Positions 1-10,900 of a stretch of DNA of 22,931 nucleotides are shown here, piece after piece. This DNA comes from Aplysia californica. Lineage: Eukaryota > Mollusca > Gastropoda > Aplysiida > Aplysiidae. The notes beneath the pieces are model-generated. The model saw nothing but the letters and a program-made list of their open reading frames with translations, did not search any database and was not told the origin of the DNA. Position 1 is the stretch's first letter; each line of letters opens with the position of its first letter. The translations under genes and the position numbers were made by a program. The stretch lies in the NCBI RefSeq assembly GCF_000002075.1, contig NW_004797861.1:376531-399461 (forward strand), read 5' to 3'.

Positions 1-124
1 GTCCAGATGCAAACGCACCCGCTTGTGTGTGGGGAAAAACCGTCTTTCTACATTCATACTTTCATACCCTCTGCTCTTTGCCAAAATCCTCGTATTTTCT
101 TTTACAACACGACCCCCCTCCCTT

Positions 125-127
<3 letters not shown>

Positions 128-193
<66 letters not shown>
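128..193. repeat. (AG)n microsatellite
   Basis: This is an uninterrupted dinucleotide run of about 33 units. It creates false open frames of alternating Glu-Arg on the plus strand and Ser-Leu on the minus strand. Confidence 0.99.
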
Positions 194-195
<2 letters not shown>

Positions 196-264
196 TTCCA
201 TCCTATGGTAACTCTCTCTAGAAATGACATAACTAGGAATCCGCGAAGCACAATTCTTCCCACG

Positions 265-360
265 GACGTCATTGGATTTTGTGCACACAGTAGTAGAACA
301 GACGTCATAGAGGCTCAATCGACTGTTACATCACTTCCGGCACATGTACCTGTGACGTTC
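265..360. promoter_or_regulatory. Clustered CRE-like and ETS-like sites in a CpG-rich patch (candidate)
   Basis: Two exact GACGTCAT sites lie at 265-272 and 301-308, 36 bp apart. A related TGACGTTC lies at 353-360 and an ETS-type ACTTCCGG at 333-340. The surrounding 240-400 stretch is rich in CpG (for example GCGCGCGC near 390), unlike the AT-rich sequence on both sides. CREB/ATF proteins bind TGACGTCA. That this is a promoter or enhancer is inference: no transcript start or downstream ORF with a recognisable product was found. Confidence 0.3.
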
Positions 361-768
361 ACTGCGTTCGCCCGCACTGCTTCATCGATGCGCGCGCTGA
401 CATCGTGTCCACGGGAGAATCTCTCCCTCCCCTCTCCCTTTTTAAAAATTCTCTCTTACACCCCTTCACAACGCGAAAGCCACTAACGCTAGCAAATGGA
501 TAACAAAAAATACATCGGTCATCGCCAATCGTTGAAAACAAAAACGAAAACAAACAAGGCGCTACAGCCCTTAATGTATTCATCATTCATGGTTGGGCTT
601 AGATTCTACTTAGAAAAACATTACACTAACGTTCATATCGGACGTACGAAAAACCATAGATTCCAATCGTTATACTGTGTCATGAAATCCGCCATCCTAA
701 TAATTAATTGTGCCTCTACATCCTCTGAGAAAATGATCCGCTAAAAAAATTGTGAGTTAGATTTGCAC

Positions 769-984
769 ATCATCATCATCTAGTGCCAGATCTGCGGCAG
801 ACATCGGCGATCATGGTTCTCCATTCATTCCTTTGCTCAGATGCTCTTAGATCTTTTCCCGATACCCATTTGTTCGGGTTGCTCTCGGCCTGCCCCTGCC
901 TCGTTTGCTTTCAAGTTTGCCAGTGAGAGCTAGATGTTCAAGACCTTCATGTCTATTCAGGTATCCGATCCGTACATACTTGCG
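769..984 (-). mobile_element. LINE 3' end, C-terminus of a non-LTR retrotransposon ORF (broken)
   Basis: On the minus strand 984-845 reads RKYVRIGYLNRHEGLEHLAL, then KLESKRGRGRPRATRTNG, and stops in that frame. The next frame, about 850-777, reads RNEWRTMIADVCRRSGTR and a stop. The K(R)RGRGRPR...W..MIADVC..SGT ending is familiar from the C-termini of RTE-like and related LINE polymerases. A short CAT/ATG repeat at 769-780 follows the stop and fits the microsatellite-like 3' tail of such elements. The copy is 5'-truncated at about 984, has at least one frame break, and is not functional. The clade is not certain. Confidence 0.72.
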
Positions 985-1299
985 TAATTAAAAGACCCAA
1001 CCATCCATAAACTTGTGAAGAGAAAAGCGCCACACATAGATTAACAGAAATTGGATGCTACAACCCAGTTTTGACAGAGATATTAAGTTCCCATTAGAAT
1101 TTTCCATGGCAAAAAATCAACTGCACTTGGTCGAGGACAATTACAGCAACAAGTTTTACATATAAGATCATCTTGATGGTGTCACATATTACAGTCTTAT
1201 GATGCTAAAACCATGAGACAGAAAACATTCACAATTCGCTCATACTTCGTATCCAGTTACTGTATCTACACTGGTCATAACAGATAATTGAGAAAAAAT

Positions 1300-1319
1300 G
1301 GGGGTGGGGGGGGGGGAGG
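1300..1319 (+). repeat. Poly-G tract
   Basis: GGGGGTGGGGGGGGGGGAGG can form a G-quadruplex in principle. A C-rich tract (1391-1403) lies about 75 bp downstream and could pair with it. A similar G-run is at 9304-9316. Confidence 0.8.
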
Positions 1320-2900
1320 TGATCAGTTCTGTGAAATTGCCACGCGAAAATCCAGAAGAACAAAGAAAAGGGGGTAGAAATAAACTTTAGCTCCCCCCAC
1401 CCCAAACCAAGTACGCACATCCACGGCCTTCGGTCTCCATGAAGCCACATTTGGGTTGAAGTGATGCCATACGAGAAAGGAGCTTTTAAATTTACTTTCA
1501 GATTTGGGGGCGGGTGGAAAATTAGTTACTTAAACCACGAGCACAAGAGGGTACCAATAGGAGGGGAAGTAACTGCAAAAATACTGATGCCCCATAACCA
1601 ACGCAGAGGTACGTTCCTTTATGATCAAGCGAACACGTCAGCCACGGCTTTCCAGATAGACTTCATATGGTATTATTCATAAAGAATATGAAAATATGGC
1701 AACATAATGCTTTTCCTCACGAATGAAAACAATACACATTATGGCCATTGTAAGCTTACAGCTACAGCAAAGTATACATGTAAAAATCAAACACTTACAG
1801 CATTAACTTTCTCAAAATGTATCAAACATGAAAATAGTGTAATGATTGAAGGACTGTGAATGATTTACGCCCTCACTGACATGTCTTTAATCATTCAGGA
1901 TATGGGCTGCCTCGACTCTGCATATAAATAGGACCAACCTGGCTGACAAAGATACACAATACAAGCAGGCAGACAGAGATACTTGATAAAAATGACTTTC
2001 CCACATGAGAACTGGACTCACATCTTCTGCATGCAATGGCAAAAGAGTTAAACCAATACAAAACAGGTGCTGGTTAAATGAGTGCTTGAACATTCTTCTA
2101 CTTTACAAGCTTGAACCCTCACTACTATGAAGACATGATTTGGAATAACTGCCAGGAACAACTGCCAAATCTTCACAATTAATGGCTTCCTCCTCAGAAA
2201 GACACTCCACTTGAAGAATTCTCTCACACCACTCGAGAAGAGCAACATTCCTTTATCCTTTTCCATTTCTTCTCACAGCAGAGGATTTACACAGGAAAAA
2301 AGTGTCTATGCATCTCTAAACCAAGCACAACTTAAGAGTAAGACTAAAGAAAAAATGAAACGCTCAATGCAGGATGAATCTTTTCTTCCCATCACTGCCT
2401 TCTTATATTTCCATATTATACTTAGTAGAGGCATATTTTCACTTCACTAGGAAGCTGACAACTGACAATGAGTACAGACTTTGAAAAGTAGTCCAAAAGA
2501 AAAATCATTTGGAAAAACTGAGCAAATACAAAAGGAGACACTTTCAAAATACCCCAGCTCAGAGCTGATACAGGTAAGCAGGTTGAGGCGTGAAAACATT
2601 ATTCACAGGACAAAAACAATGAAAAGCTCAACTTTTGCTACATCAAGTCTGTTGATTTTCACAGAATAATTTACGACATTTCATAGAGAATGTAAAAGAA
2701 ACGACCCACTGGACTTCTCTGAATTCAACAAAAAAAAGAAGCAAGACCAATTATGGGGGAAGAATGGACGGAGCAAGATCAAGCATATTTACATTTTCTT
2801 TCTTTTTAGTGACATTTTTAGCCCAAATCATGCACTACATTTGTCCTCCTCACATACAACAAATTTGAAAGCTCTCTTTTTTTAAAATCCGTTATTCACA

Positions 2901-3104
2901 TTATTTAGTCAGATACTTCCTTTTTTTTTCCACAAACTGCCACAGTACAAGCAAGTTGAGGTACATGTTGATGGTGAGTCCAAAATCTCGGGTGCAGCAG
3001 ATGAGACTCCTGAGGTACAAGTGAATGTTCTTGTACAAACTTGAGAGAGGGTGTTTGATTCTTTCAAATTCAACACACCTTTCTGTATTTCTTTCTTGAA
3101 GGTG
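2901..3104 (-). other. Unrecognised exon-like open stretch
   Basis: A 67-codon frame without stops ends at TAA (2901-2903). It begins after a poly-T tract followed by an AAG acceptor-like site near 3099. The conceptual product contains SLYKNIHLYLRSLICCTRD and MYLNLLVLWQFVEKKRKYL, a hydrophobic and then basic ending. Base composition at 2935-3040 is less AT-rich than its surroundings. I do not recognise the family. The plus strand of the same stretch also has a fair acceptor (ACTGCCACAG, ends 2947) and an open frame, so strand and reality are both unsure. Confidence 0.2.
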
Positions 3105-3847
3105 TTAAAAAAAAATGTTTGATGACATAAAACAATTTCCATGGATTTTTCATGCCAAGTGTGGTTGCATGAAATCAATTTCATAAGTCAGACACAGGAA
3201 GCAGGAGGTTAGTTGGCAGTCAGATTTAACTATATCTTGTAATATCTTGTAAGGACGTTAAATATCCCGATTCATTCCTGGACATAATGCGGCGGTTATC
3301 ATGTAGACTGTCAAAAAAAAACCCAGCCCGACAATGTAGACATGTAGACTGTTTCAAAATGTAAAACTAATCCATGATCTTGTCCATCCAAAACTTTTCC
3401 CAATTTACTCCTGCTTAAGGATGGGGAGTCAGTTTTAGCTAATATTCATACCTTCCACTCATTGCTTCTGAAATGGTTTTGTAGCTGAAAGAGCTCATTT
3501 CCAAGTCTTTCCAGTTCCTTAATCATACAAAGCTTGAGAAGTGAATGGTGCTCATTATCATCAGGTTAACTCACACACGAAATCATTCAGAATCAAAATT
3601 CTTTCTGCAGCAAACTGAATGATCAGAACATCCTTTCCAAAGAATAGACACACTGTTATGCAGTAATGATCACATAGTCAATACTGTTGGTCCACAATCC
3701 ATGTTTCTACTTAAAAATGATGAAATTTTCTGTGATCTCAATTAAAAATCAAAAAGTCACATATCCACTACAGCTGTGTCAGTTGCATTGACTACTCGTT
3801 TTTCCAAAAAAACTATAGCCACAAACACAATAGTCCTAGTGAGGCAG

Positions 3848-3863
3848 ATTTGCAATTGCAAAT
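3848..3863. repeat. Perfect 16-bp palindrome ATTTGCAATTGCAAAT
   Basis: The two halves are near-octamer (POU-type ATTTGCAT) and also TTGCAA half sites of the C/EBP type. It could bind a homodimer, but no other support exists. Confidence 0.7.
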
Positions 3864-4284
3864 TTGGACAAACGAGGATTATGCTCTAAACTGGACCATC
3901 TGTAATAATGGCGGTCACTCCCAGGGAGACTTTTCCAGGAGCAAATGATGCTACACCAGATCAAGGTATACTGACAATCTGAGAGCAACCCCAGAACTTT
4001 TGGGACACACAAGGTAAGGATGATTTTAAGAATATTTGTGTGCATAACAAGTGTGAACATACATGTAGGTATAGATATAAAGATAAAACCAATATCTCTA
4101 AATGTGACCATATCACAAGGATTAAAGTGTGCAGAATTGATTTACGAATTCAGAAACGCCTCTACCCCAATCTGTCCTCTGCTGTTCAAACAAGAGGACT
4201 TGATACAAAAACAGGGACCGAAAAAGTTACAATCTGAAGAGAAATCAGATGGTATTTAAATTCATAAACTGTCAAATCACTTAC

Positions 4285-4402
4285 CTTGTCTCACAAACGT
4301 TTGATTTACATCTAGCAAGATGTCACATCCTTCCACAATCATACGTTCTATGGCCAGATTTTTTCTGATGTTTTCTGTCTCACTGACTTCATCATGCATA
4401 AC
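4285..4402 (-). CDS. RASGRF: RASGRF exon I: end of DH and linker to PH2
   Basis: The acceptor is CTTTCTTCAG and the donor is GACAAG|GTAAGT, 118 nt, entering in phase 0 and leaving in phase 1. It encodes [39 protein letters not shown] and the first base of Gly. The human proteins continue GSLIQVP into PH2. That exon is not found in the remaining 4.28 kb, so the next intron is longer than the window or leaves it. Confidence 0.97.
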
Positions 4403-4823
4403 CTGAAGAAAGAAGAAACCTCTAGGTAACTTGTGCACTATAAATGTTAGTTTTTTTACATGTATAATTGATGCCTTGCTAGACACAGACAGGTTACTTT
4501 GAAGGCAGCGCATTTCGCTCAAGGATTAGAATGAGGAAAAGAGAAAAGACGAAAGAAAAAAGACATTATTCCAAAAGCAAATATCGTATGTGTTTATTTG
4601 GGTGCAGATGTTGATGTGTTGTATTTCACCATCAGAGGGATCGCATCTTCTGCAGGAGGGACTTCTGTTAATTTATTGTCCCTCACATCAAACTGGGGGA
4701 AGGGAGAGGTGGTGAAATGTGAAACAAAAAAATGTTAACACCCTTTGTTTTTGAATTATGCTTAGTAGACATTTAAATGGATCATTACATTTTTCTGCAG
4801 GGGGTAGTGCATACATATAGGAA

Positions 4824-4906
<83 letters not shown>

Positions 4907-7900
4907 CCATGGGCAATTGTGCATTTGTTTTCATGTATACCTGTGTATGAAAGCATGTGTGGTTGTGCAAATTAGTATACTTTTTCCATTTCCAAGTAAG
5001 ACAAAAACTCTTGAATAAAATGAGAAGCATGTGTGGTTGTGCAAATTAGTCCGTTTTTTTTCCATTTCCAAGTAAGAGAAAAACTCTTGCATAAAAGTAC
5101 CTTACAATAACAACAACACCATGGCACACTTACCCTGGAGAGCTCCTCCAACTTGCTCTTGGCAAACTCAAGGCTTTCTCGCTCTACATGATCATGTGGG
5201 GTGTGGGCAAGCAGTTCATGAAGCGTAATGATGTACCTTGGAACCTAGGAAAACAAGAGGTTATCAAATACAGTTGAACTTATTCCAGACAAGTGGTGAC
5301 ATTTCTCTTGTTGTGTCTCTGTTCACTTGTCTCATCTGTAACAGCATTTATGAGTGTCACTCAGTGTGTTGTGTGGCAGTGCTGTGTCCAGTGTCCGTTC
5401 ACCTGTGTATTATCATCTATCGATGTCTACCACTCAAACTAGTAAGATGCTTTCTGTTTAAGAAAGCCAAGCTTTCAAGTATGGCTTGTCCGTCTTGCTT
5501 TATTTCAGACGATTCCATTGTTGAGGAGAAAAGTAGTCATCTTAGACAGGTGGTTCTCTTGGACAGTGTCATTCTAATAAAGATAAAATGCAAAAGAGGC
5601 AGTGGGAGGTGGCTGTTTGTACAGGTGGTTGTCTTGGGCATATGGTCATTACAGAAGGTTCGACTAATTTGAAAGCCAGCACATTGGCACAACTCAATTC
5701 AAATGGATTTGTTTGTGTCACAGAGAACACCATGACCAAAAAGAGATTGATAAGTTGGGTTGAGCTGTGTTCTACATACAGTAACAAAGTGTAAATAATA
5801 CTTCATTTTACCTGGAACAAGATAGGAACATCAGAAAATCTAGAAGAAAATCATTTAAGCCATTCATTGAAGTACACCGTAATGACAATGATAGTTTCCC
5901 TGTGTTGCATGAAGCATAAAATCATACAGGCAGGAGGTAAAAACCTACCAAAAGTACTCTACTTAGTTTTAGTTTTAGTAGAGGTTTTACAGCGCTCGCA
6001 ACTTCATAAGGTCATATGAGCGCCAGAAGATTAGAGGTGTTACAAGAGAGTAACAAACATAAAAAAGAAAAAGGGGAGATAATGACGATAGATGTTTGAT
6101 AGGAAAGAAGAAGCAAACCACACCAGAGCACCCGCCAACTACCCACAAGTACTCTACTATTCATAATTACAGCCACAACTACACTTCAAGAACAGGTTAT
6201 TAAAACAACAAAACAAATAAAAACTTCTAATCAATCTCATATAGCAACTCAATTCCCTCTTCAGAAAATTAACTACCTAGTTAAAGCTTTCACAAAGCTT
6301 ATCTTGACATTGGGAATATTAGTAAAATCTTGTCTAAATTAATTTGTGAGAAATAAATCCCAAAGTATTCAACTCAAGACAGATATCCTCTTAGGATAAT
6401 GAAATGAATTGGAAAGGATTCAGAAGATATAAATAAGGACAAATTCACACCGAAAAACTCATAGTTGGAACAAGAAGTATAATTTCATCAAAACATGGAC
6501 TTACATGATTAAAGTGCCAACGCTGCTAAAATGTGTGTCTCCAACTGACTGTCTGGCTATTGGGCTGAAGAATCATATCCTTGACACAAACAAGTCTACA
6601 GCTGTTTCCCAGTCTGTCGAAGAGCATGTCTCAAGGATATGCTGATCACTCTTTCATCATTACGTGCCTGTTAGTGCCATGTATGCCGGTCCCCCAAAGT
6701 GTGAGTACAGACCATCACTGATAACTAATTAATAGCTTCCTGTGTACGATGTTAAGTGGGTAGGATAATGAGACTGGATACTCTCTCTCCATATTTTCTG
6801 TGCCTATTTGTACAACTGTAGGTGAATCGAGATCAACCAGACAGCAATTTGAGCACTCCTATTAAATTTATCTTCTCGTTAGGTGCTCTTTACCCATGTA
6901 TATTTAGGACAGAAGAGCTATGTGACTTTCCTCAGTTTGCATCTTTGCATCTCTGAACAGTGCTGGTCCAATCAGGGTATAAAAGCCCACTTCTTATCTT
7001 CTAGAGAGTTGACATAGAGTCTGTTGTACTCAGGATGTGCATAAGGGCATCGTGTACTGCTGTCCTATCAAGTATTTTGAAAGCGGCCTTCATCTACATA
7101 ATCAAACTTGCTGTCATGCAGTCAAAAGCCACACATGCTCCTGCTGTTCAGCTCTAGGTTATGATGAGACAGCATGTGATCTGACACATTGTTGCCCCGA
7201 ACAGAACACAACAATAAAAAATATTGAAAAAATGTAGGAGAAAAATCCCATTTCAGCAACCACTTTCAAGGATATAACAGACAAGAGTAATATTGTTCAA
7301 ATAGTTAAAAACCCAAAAGACAACAGGCATCTACCTGGTGCATAGGGTAGGTGAGGAACGTTTCAAGAGTGCGCCCTTCACAAGCTGGCTTCTCTTCATA
7401 GCGCTTCAGTAGGTTGTTGAATTCAAATTTCTGTTTATATTCCGCTAATACCTGCAAAGAAGAAAAAGGCACAAAAGTTAAAACATAGATTGTGCTTTCC
7501 ACTTTATCCCAAAAACAGTTCTGTAAATTTCAGTGATGGAGTCTTAGATTCTGCTAGCCACATCGGCACAATTTTGGGTAACAAGTTCAAACTCACTACT
7601 CTAATTTGAATGGTGTATTATTATTATTCCTGGACCATTTTTCCTCTCAGCTCCATGTCCAGATATAGAGGAGGATTGCCAAAAGCTTAGTCTTCAATAC
7701 TGCTCCCACCCAGTCTTGTAGTATAACACTCAGAAATATAAAAAAAAGGTACTGGAAGACTGAACTAAAGGAGTAAAAGGTGGAAAAACATAAATACTTG
7801 TCTCTATTGTCTCTGGATACAGACCTGTAAACTGTAGTGATGGTTGCGAACATATTCCTGATAGATGCTAAGCATGGGCAGCAACATATCAAACAGGTCT

Positions 7901-10900
7901 CCTGCAGAGATGAAGGTAAAAAAAAAGAAAGAAATATTAACAAAGTTTCTTTTTAAATACACCAATAGGTCACAACTTTTCAATGCTGTTCTTTTCCACC
8001 AAAATAAGGCTAAATATCATTAACCCCTTTGTGACCAAAATGCTGGGCGACGTTCACCATTTTTTTTCTTATGCAACAAAGGAGGCAAGATGCTGTTGTG
8101 ATGAATGGCACTCATCATGCCTTGCAAAGCAAGAGGGCCATAATGACGCACACTGTCAAATTTTGCATTTAATGTAGAGTTTCTATTTAACACTTTGTAA
8201 AACTAATTGCAGATTCAAATTCAGCGATACCCATTCCTTAAGAGAATATATTTTGCTTTTAGAGACAGTCTGTCATATTTATAAACCAGATCTAGTTATT
8301 AGCGATCACTGCTAACCCGAGCACCACCCTTTGTCCCTGGGGATCCAAAACTGCGCTCGGTGAAGCACAAATTGACCCTGCGTCACAAAGGTGTTAACCA
8401 TACAGGGGGTCTAATGTACCCTTTTAAATCGAGCAAATTCATTAAAATATTAATAGGACCGAAGACTATGAACCTGAGGAAGAATTACTTAGCTACTTTC
8501 AGTAATGCCATTTCCAGGGTGACATCTCTTGGGGATAAGTGCTGGGTTGTGAGATCACAGGGATTAGTCAAGTAATCTTTGTGAGCATTTCGCAACGATG
8601 CTGAGCTGTACACTTTGTGCTTAGCATTATAAGCCTACTTATTCAACTAGCTGAGTCTACAGCATCGAATAGGGTAGCAAAGCTGGCCTATTTAGGCTAA
8701 ACATATCAGGTATAAACTGATAGTGCGTAACTTTGGCATATATATAAGGTAAAGTCTCCAGGAAAACCAGTCCAAATCTAGCAAAAATGGTTGTTGCCAT
8801 TCCATAGATCTTCTAAAAAAGCTGGAGCTGTTGTATAAGGACACATCTTATGCTCACTCGTGGTCTTTTCTAGGATTAACAAACAATGAAGAGAAACAAT
8901 AGTGAATAAATGTCAAGAACACTGACCTAGAACTAGAGTGGGCCAGTTCTCAAGACGAGCTGTGAGACCCTTCAAAAATATTTGGTGCAGAAACAACAAG
9001 GTTTCACTGTAAAAGACAGAAAATGTTACCATTGAAATATATACAATCAACAAGACTGGCACACAAAAGCAAAAAATTGTTCAGAATTAACTGATGTCAA
9101 AACAGTAAAGTAACTTAAGCTTAAGTCTTTGCCTGACAGAAACCACGCTGACATCAAATTTGCTACAAAGTGAGAAAACAAATCAAATTCTAAAGAACAG
9201 ACAGAGACGACCTATTGACCCAGCATCTTTCCTGACAAACAAACATTAATTGCTAAACCTTTAAGTCTTTAAGTGTAAGTTCTCTAACAAAATGAAACAG
9301 GAAAGGGGGGGGAGGGGATTTACCTCAGAACTGAACTGCCATTTCAAAATGTTCGTTTGGAAACACAATTGAGCAGAGGCCTGACCGTGTCTTTATTTCT
9401 AAAAAGTTACAAGAAAATTGTGAGAACTAGGGAACAACAATAGACTATGAATATTTTTGTTGGCTTGGACTGCATTTGAAGAGAGTTACTCTGGTTGATT
9501 CATTATCATTTATGAGGCATTTGAAGCACTGAAAAGGTAAAAGATTATTTCTCATCACATCTGCTGTACTGCTGTATAATTCATAATATATACTAGATCT
9601 AGATCTAACAACTTTTTAAAAAAGCAAAGCTTTTTTTCACACACCTATTTAAAAAAATGGAGTTGACGTCTTCATGAGTGATCGGAGGTTTCTTTGAGCT
9701 TGCAGCCATGCGGAGCGGCCGCAGGAAGCACGTGACCAGACAAGAAAGCTGCCGGTTATACTCCTCTTCACATTCCACCATACTGAAAAGACAAAACACA
9801 TATTTGTGAAGAGGACATGAGCAGGGTAAAGCTGTACTTTATCACAAATCAGCATGATAACAGCCATTTTGTAGCTGGAAGCAGGGTAGAATTACAGTAA
9901 AGTAAAAAGTAAAGTTGTTCCCGCCTCCGATCCGGACACTGGGGATTGCCTTGTTAGTGAGACAACTTCCATGCCACCTTTACTTCCCCAACTCGAAGTC
10001 AGGTACCCATTACTGCTAGGTGGGCAGAAGGGGGCGAAAAAATCTGAATCCGAACCGAGGCTCGAACCCGGACTTTCCGTTTTGGAGACGAGCGCACTAA
10101 CCGCTCCGCCACCGCACCCTCAGAATTACAGTAGAATAGATAAAAAGGAGAAAGAGCAAAGCACCAAGTGCAGGGGAAAAAGAGCAAAGGTTAACAAAAT
10201 GCAGCAGACATCATCTATTGTGTACTCTGTCTAGATAATAGTTATTTTACCTTTATTTTATATTTTTGTGCCCTAAATAAAAAAAAGAACTCAAAGCTAG
10301 TAAAAGCATCCTTCCTCGAGATCTATGAAGGAGCCAGACCATTTAAAAAAATAAAAAACCCTCTACCCCCTATTCATTAACCAGTCATGCTATGCACTTA
10401 GGAGCCAAAAATTACATGCCCCTGAGACCTAGCCACAGAATGCAGAGGAAGAATAAAAATTAGAAATAGTGTAAGATACCTGAAAACAATGCTGTTCCTT
10501 TTGCGCATGCTTTCAGCATGAGGTGATCGAATATACAACTCCACAATCTGCTTCCAGCGTCTTCTGCACAGCCAGCCACGGAAAAAACTTTGTACCTGTT
10601 CAAGATGCAAGAATAAAGAAAAAGGCACCAGTGCATTGTCTTACTGTATTCCTACCACCAACATCTTTTTCCTCAGATCAGCTGTTGATTAACTACCATT
10701 ACAAATGATAATATTTCAGGAAATATTTACGAAAAAAACCCCCAAAACAAATCAACTTTAAACATAAAGTTGGGGAGAAAGAATAATTTAAGGTGAAACC
10801 ATGATGTAAAGTATCAAAGGGTATTTTCAAGAGTAAAAAACATGCATCAATTCAATTTTGTTTTTAACTCAGTGCCCTCTTCTGTGCTTCTCTTTCTTTT

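Larger units (their letters stand above)
1..4284. other. Left 4.3 kb: intron or 3' side of RASGRF, no firm gene
   Basis: Besides the (AG)n run, the CRE-like patch, the LINE relic and the G-tract, this part is AT-rich sequence with short random ORFs on both strands. I searched it by eye on the minus strand for the next RASGRF exon (expected to begin S-L-I-Q-V-P and contain a Q-C-F-L-F-S/T-K run) and did not find it. It is therefore most likely a long intron. A small duplication of the 12-mer CATGTAGACTGT occurs at about 3300 and 3340. Confidence 0.6.
5245..7334. other. Intron between exons H and G
   Basis: This 2.1-kb intron holds a SINE-like insertion (5952-6158), an inverted repeat (6574-6641) and a TATA/CCAAT-like segment with a short Cys-rich ORF (6968-7235), each listed separately. 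The 5250-5800 stretch has long open frames on both strands but no recognisable protein. I see nothing else. Confidence 0.7.

Noticed and set aside
7-486. 159-codon plus-strand open frame with a Glu-Arg run
   Set aside because: The length comes from the (AG)n microsatellite. The parts before and after it show no recognisable protein, and shadow frames run on both strands.
2481-2669. Plus-strand frame with ELIQV followed by a good GTAAGC donor
   Set aside because: It resembles the expected start of the next RASGRF exon (S-L-I-Q-V) but is on the wrong strand and has no further match.
4688-5030. His-Thr and Cys-Val repeat proteins
   Set aside because: These are pure translations of the GT microsatellite in an intron.
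5238-5672. 144-codon plus-strand frame opposite exon H and its intron
   Set aside because: It starts antisense to the exon H acceptor. Its product has no family resemblance, and a minus-strand frame overlaps it.
6750-7260. Solo LTR around the TATA/CCAAT segment
   Set aside because: TG..CA ends and a 4-6 bp target duplication could not be placed. Kept only as an alternative for the promoter-like site.
10059-10121. Genuine tRNA gene (A and B boxes on the minus strand)
   Set aside because: No acceptor stem closes around the boxes, and the sequence is the head of a 222-bp insert with target-site duplications, so it is a SINE.
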